Both the position numbers and the translations under genes were made by a program. From Agreia sp. PsM10 (GTDB lineage: Bacteria; Actinomycetota; Actinomycetes; Actinomycetales; Microbacteriaceae), in assembly GCF_030433855.1 (NCBI RefSeq), contig NZ_JARUXC010000023.1, forward strand, positions 1 through 32,605: DNA of 32,605 nucleotides, written 5' to 3'. This document shows, one piece after another, positions 30,823 through 32,605 of this stretch; within the stretch, counting starts at the first letter, position 1, and every line of letters begins with the position of its first letter. Below the pieces are notes generated by a model. That model had not been told where the DNA came from. It did no database searches and worked only from the letters and a program-made list of their open reading frames with translations.

Positions 30823-31210
30823 CTGCTTCGACGAGCTCGCGCAGACGGTCGAGGTCTTCTCCGACGGTCTTCGTGTCGCGATCGAACTCGTCGTCGGACA
30901 GGTCGAGCTGACGCACGGTGAAGATGATCTCGGACCCGTTCGGGTGGATGATCACCCTCAGCGGGTTGGTGACGGTCACGCCTGACGGCAGGGTCACATC
31001 GTGATCGAGGATGCCGAACTCGTTGCGCTCGACGAAGCGCACCGAGACCCGACCCATGGGCGAGTCGACCCATAAGGTGTCGCCCTCGCGGGTCACCTCG
31101 GAGTGTGCGAGACCGGATGCCCACTTCGGGAGGTTGTAGATGTTCGCGGCGACCTCGTAGACAGTCTGCGGGCTCGCCGAAATGACCCGGCTGACGTGAC
31201 GGCTCTCCAT
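30797..31210 (-). CDS. SRPBCC-family (polyketide cyclase-like) protein
   Basis: A 137-residue protein that looks like a complete START/Bet v1-type domain: N-terminal strand and helix ESRHVSRVISASPQTVYEVAANIYNLPKWASGL, central beta strands (DTLWVDSPMGRVSVRFVERNEFGILDHDV, then EIIFTVRQLD), and the long C-terminal helix (TVGEDLDRLRELVEAATS). Such domains bind hydrophobic ligands in a cavity; no catalytic residues can be named. ATG start at 31210; no strong ribosome binding site is seen and CATGCT 6 bases upstream is only a weak -10 candidate. It converges with the acetyltransferase gene, overlapping by 26 bases. Confidence 0.8.
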   Translation of the reverse strand: MESRHVSRVISASPQTVYEVAANIYNLPKWASGLAHSEVTREGDTLWVDSPMGRVSVRFVERNEFGILDHDVTLPSGVTVTNPLRVIIHPNGSEIIFTVRQLDLSDDEFDRDTKTVGEDLDRLRELVEAATSSRPGI

Positions 31211-31510
31211 GCGTCCAGCATGACGGAACGCTGCATGCTTCTGCCACGGCAGGGGTGCTTTCGATACGCGTGATCTTGAAACGGGGTGATCTCGATACGC
31301 GGTGCTCGTTCCTCGCGCCGCTACTCGATCGGCGCAGGGGTGGTGGTGGGTATCGGGCGCGCTGGATTATCAGCGCCGTGCGGAGGCGCTCTCGTCTTTC
31401 GTGCGCTGGCCGAGGAGGCCGCCCTTCGACAAGCTCGGGGAACGCCCCAGCCTTGCCCCCCTGGCGCTGGTCGAGTAGGCCGCCTGGGCTGTATCGAGAC
31501 CCGGTGGTGG
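31211..31510. repeat. Intergenic cluster of short dispersed repeats
   Basis: This 300-base spacer holds no gene I can support, but is largely repeats. A palindromic element at 31288-31334 (GATCTCGATACG at one end, CTACTCGATCGGCG at the other, inner stem GCGGTGC/GCGCCGC) has an inverted relative at 31465-31502 (CGCTGGTCGAGTAG ... TATCGAGACC). A near-identical 21-base direct repeat is at 31403-31423 and 31464-31484 (two differences). The TTCGACAAGCTC-type element is at 31422-31444. A fragment, TTTCGATACGCG, is at 31259-31270. Confidence 0.75.
31422..31444 (+). repeat. Third copy of the TTCGACAAGCTC-core dispersed repeat
   Basis: CCCTTCGACAAGCTCGGGGA (31422-31441) plus ACG matches the arms at 24447-24496 and the hrpA copy at 29602-29624, with CGGGG in place of CAGGG. 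It is unpaired here and directly abuts a 21-base direct repeat. Confidence 0.75.
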
Positions 31511-32605
31511 TTAGAAGGGGCAGTCGGCGAGGTCCTCCTCGACGGTGATCGTCGTCGCCGCGGCTGCGGCTGCTGCTGCTGCCGCTGTGGCCTTGATGAG
31601 GGTTTGTGGTGCGGGCCGCATCCGGCCTTCCGGCCGAACCGTGTAGACGTGACCGGCCGGAGAGGTCGCCGTGAGGGTGTCGTCTCCGTTCGGGATGAAC
31701 TGCCACCTCGTGTGGTGCTTCACCCGATGATGCTCCGGACTCAGCGGGGCCAGGTTCTCGGGGATCGTGTCGCCGCCATAGGCATGGTCTTCGGTGTGGT
31801 CCATGTCCGCCTGCTCCGACGGAACCGTGCACCCCGGGAACACACACTCCGGGTGGACCAGCCGGGCGTGGTCGATCATCGCCGCGGTCGGCCGGTAGTC
31901 CCGGGGGTCGGTGGCCAGGATCCGCCCCGTAATCGGGTCAGTGAGGATCCTCCGCCACGACGTCGCCTCCGCGGTCAACTGGGCGGCAGTGGCCGGGTCG
32001 ATGGGCCCGTACCCGCGGAGAATCGCCGCCTCCTCACCCACGCCCAACAGTGTCATCGCGGGAACAATCACATGCACCCGACCCCGAACGCCCCGGGTGG
32101 CTCCGGGAATCGACGGTTCCCCGTTGAGAAGCAGATCGGTCAGAACGTCGACTTTCAGGTGCCCCATGCTCCGCGGGTCACCACCTGTATTCAGTCCGGC
32201 CGCCAATCGCACGGCCCTGTCCGCGATCGCGTGGATCTCCGGCGCCGGCGCGAACAAGGTGAGGCAAGCCATGCCGTCCGCTGCCGGATCGACATAGATG
32301 CGCCGGGTCGCCGCGGCTTTCTCCGCTCGTTTCACCGCGGTGGACGGTTGGGCGAGCTCCACCTCATGCCGGGCCTTCTTCTCGAGCTGCTTCGGGTTCA
32401 CCTCAACAGCCAGAGAAGCGAGCCTCGTGTCGTATGTGGCGAGGGCGTCGCCCTCTAACCCCTCGGCATGCTTCGCGATGACTTCGGCGTGCTCCCACGA
32501 CACCGTGCCAGCAGCGACCGCCGCCAGGGTCGCGGGGAGCCGATCGACGAGGGCCGTACTCGTGTCGATCAGCGTGGCGGCGCGGTACTCGGTTCGTCGG
32601 GTCAG
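31511..32605 (-). CDS. DUF222 / 13E12-type protein with C-terminal HNH domain, 5' end outside window
   Basis: The frame is open to the right edge of the window, so the start is missing; 364 codons are seen before the stop. The first part (LTRRTEYRAATLIDTSTALV, then LPATLAAVAAGTVSWEHAEV) is typical of the DUF222 region of the actinobacterial 13E12 repeat family. The HNH part is near the end: CVFPGC with two cysteines, then MDHTEDHAYGGDT with the catalytic-type histidine, N in PENLAPLSPEHHRVKHH, and the closing histidines. HNH domains bind a metal and often cut DNA, but the role of this multi-copy family is unknown. A run of 10 alanines precedes the final TTITVEEDLADCPF. A GTG at 32503 would give 330 residues, but homology continues upstream of it. 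The gene's 3' end faces the repeat cluster. Confidence 0.88.
   Translation of the reverse strand: MTRRTEYRAATLIDTSTALVDRLPATLAAVAAGTVSWEHAEVIAKHAEGLEGDALATYDTRLASLAVEVNPKQLEKKARHEVELAQPSTAVKRAEKAAATRRIYVDPAADGMACLTLFAPAPEIHAIADRAVRLAAGLNTGGDPRSMGHLKVDVLTDLLLNGEPSIPGATRGVRGRVHVIVPAMTLLGVGEEAAILRGYGPIDPATAAQLTAEATSWRRILTDPITGRILATDPRDYRPTAAMIDHARLVHPECVFPGCTVPSEQADMDHTEDHAYGGDTIPENLAPLSPEHHRVKHHTRWQFIPNGDDTLTATSPAGHVYTVRPEGRMRPAPQTLIKATAAAAAAAAAATTITVEEDLADCPF

Noticed and set aside
31286-32458. A 390-codon plus-strand frame over the repeat cluster and the HNH gene
   Set aside because: It runs through palindromic repeats and opposite a well-conserved HNH domain, with no domain of its own.

Overview
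The window looks like a piece of a high-GC actinobacterial chromosome, most likely a member of the Microbacteriaceae (order Micrococcales). The reasons are the GC-rich wobble positions throughout, a 5S rRNA tail of actinobacterial type at the left edge, a LigD with the mycobacterial domain order, a DUF222/13E12-type HNH gene, a DUF4349 lipoprotein, and abundant leaderless-type start sites. The family assignment is an inference; no 16S sequence is present.

Left part (1-4583): the end of an rRNA operon with a strong terminator, an acyl-CoA ligase, a 59-residue membrane peptide, an unusual SDR-like protein with a cysteine cluster, a Nudix hydrolase and a DUF3592-like membrane protein. Next (4602-9190) come the two components of bacterial non-homologous end joining, ligD and ku, divergently transcribed from a 65-bp spacer, with an acyl-CoA dehydrogenase-family gene right behind ku. 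From 9233 to 15840 there is a mix of single genes: a GH3 lipoprotein, an orphan 2-methylcitrate synthase, a DUF4349 lipoprotein, two aldo/keto reductases and a secreted coiled-coil protein with a poly-alanine linker and a metallopeptidase-like C-terminal domain.

The most coherent system is at 15924-24440: a LacI-family regulator followed by a polycistron of a family-5 solute-binding lipoprotein, two permeases, a fused double ATPase, an alpha/beta hydrolase and a GH1 beta-glucosidase. The six cistrons overlap by 1-8 bases. A clear LacI-type palindrome (17041-17062) with a central CpG covers the -10 box of the operon promoter. The likely job is import and intracellular hydrolysis of a beta-glucoside or an acylated glucoside, released from repression by the substrate or a product.

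Right part (24447-32605): a repeat-derived hairpin between converging genes, a PdxH-like oxidase, an MFS transporter, the DEAH RNA helicase HrpA, an acetyltransferase, a SRPBCC protein, and a 5'-truncated DUF222/HNH gene. Two families of short dispersed repeats occur here. One forms the terminator at 24447-24496, one copy is read in frame inside hrpA, and a 300-bp spacer next to the HNH gene is largely built from both.

At many genes a TANNNT box lies 6-9 bases before the start codon and no Shine-Dalgarno sequence is seen, pointing to leaderless transcripts. In two cases (ku to acyl-CoA dehydrogenase, hrpA to MFS) the stop codon TAG of the upstream gene is the first half of this box. No tRNA, CRISPR array, transposase or prophage gene was recognised.
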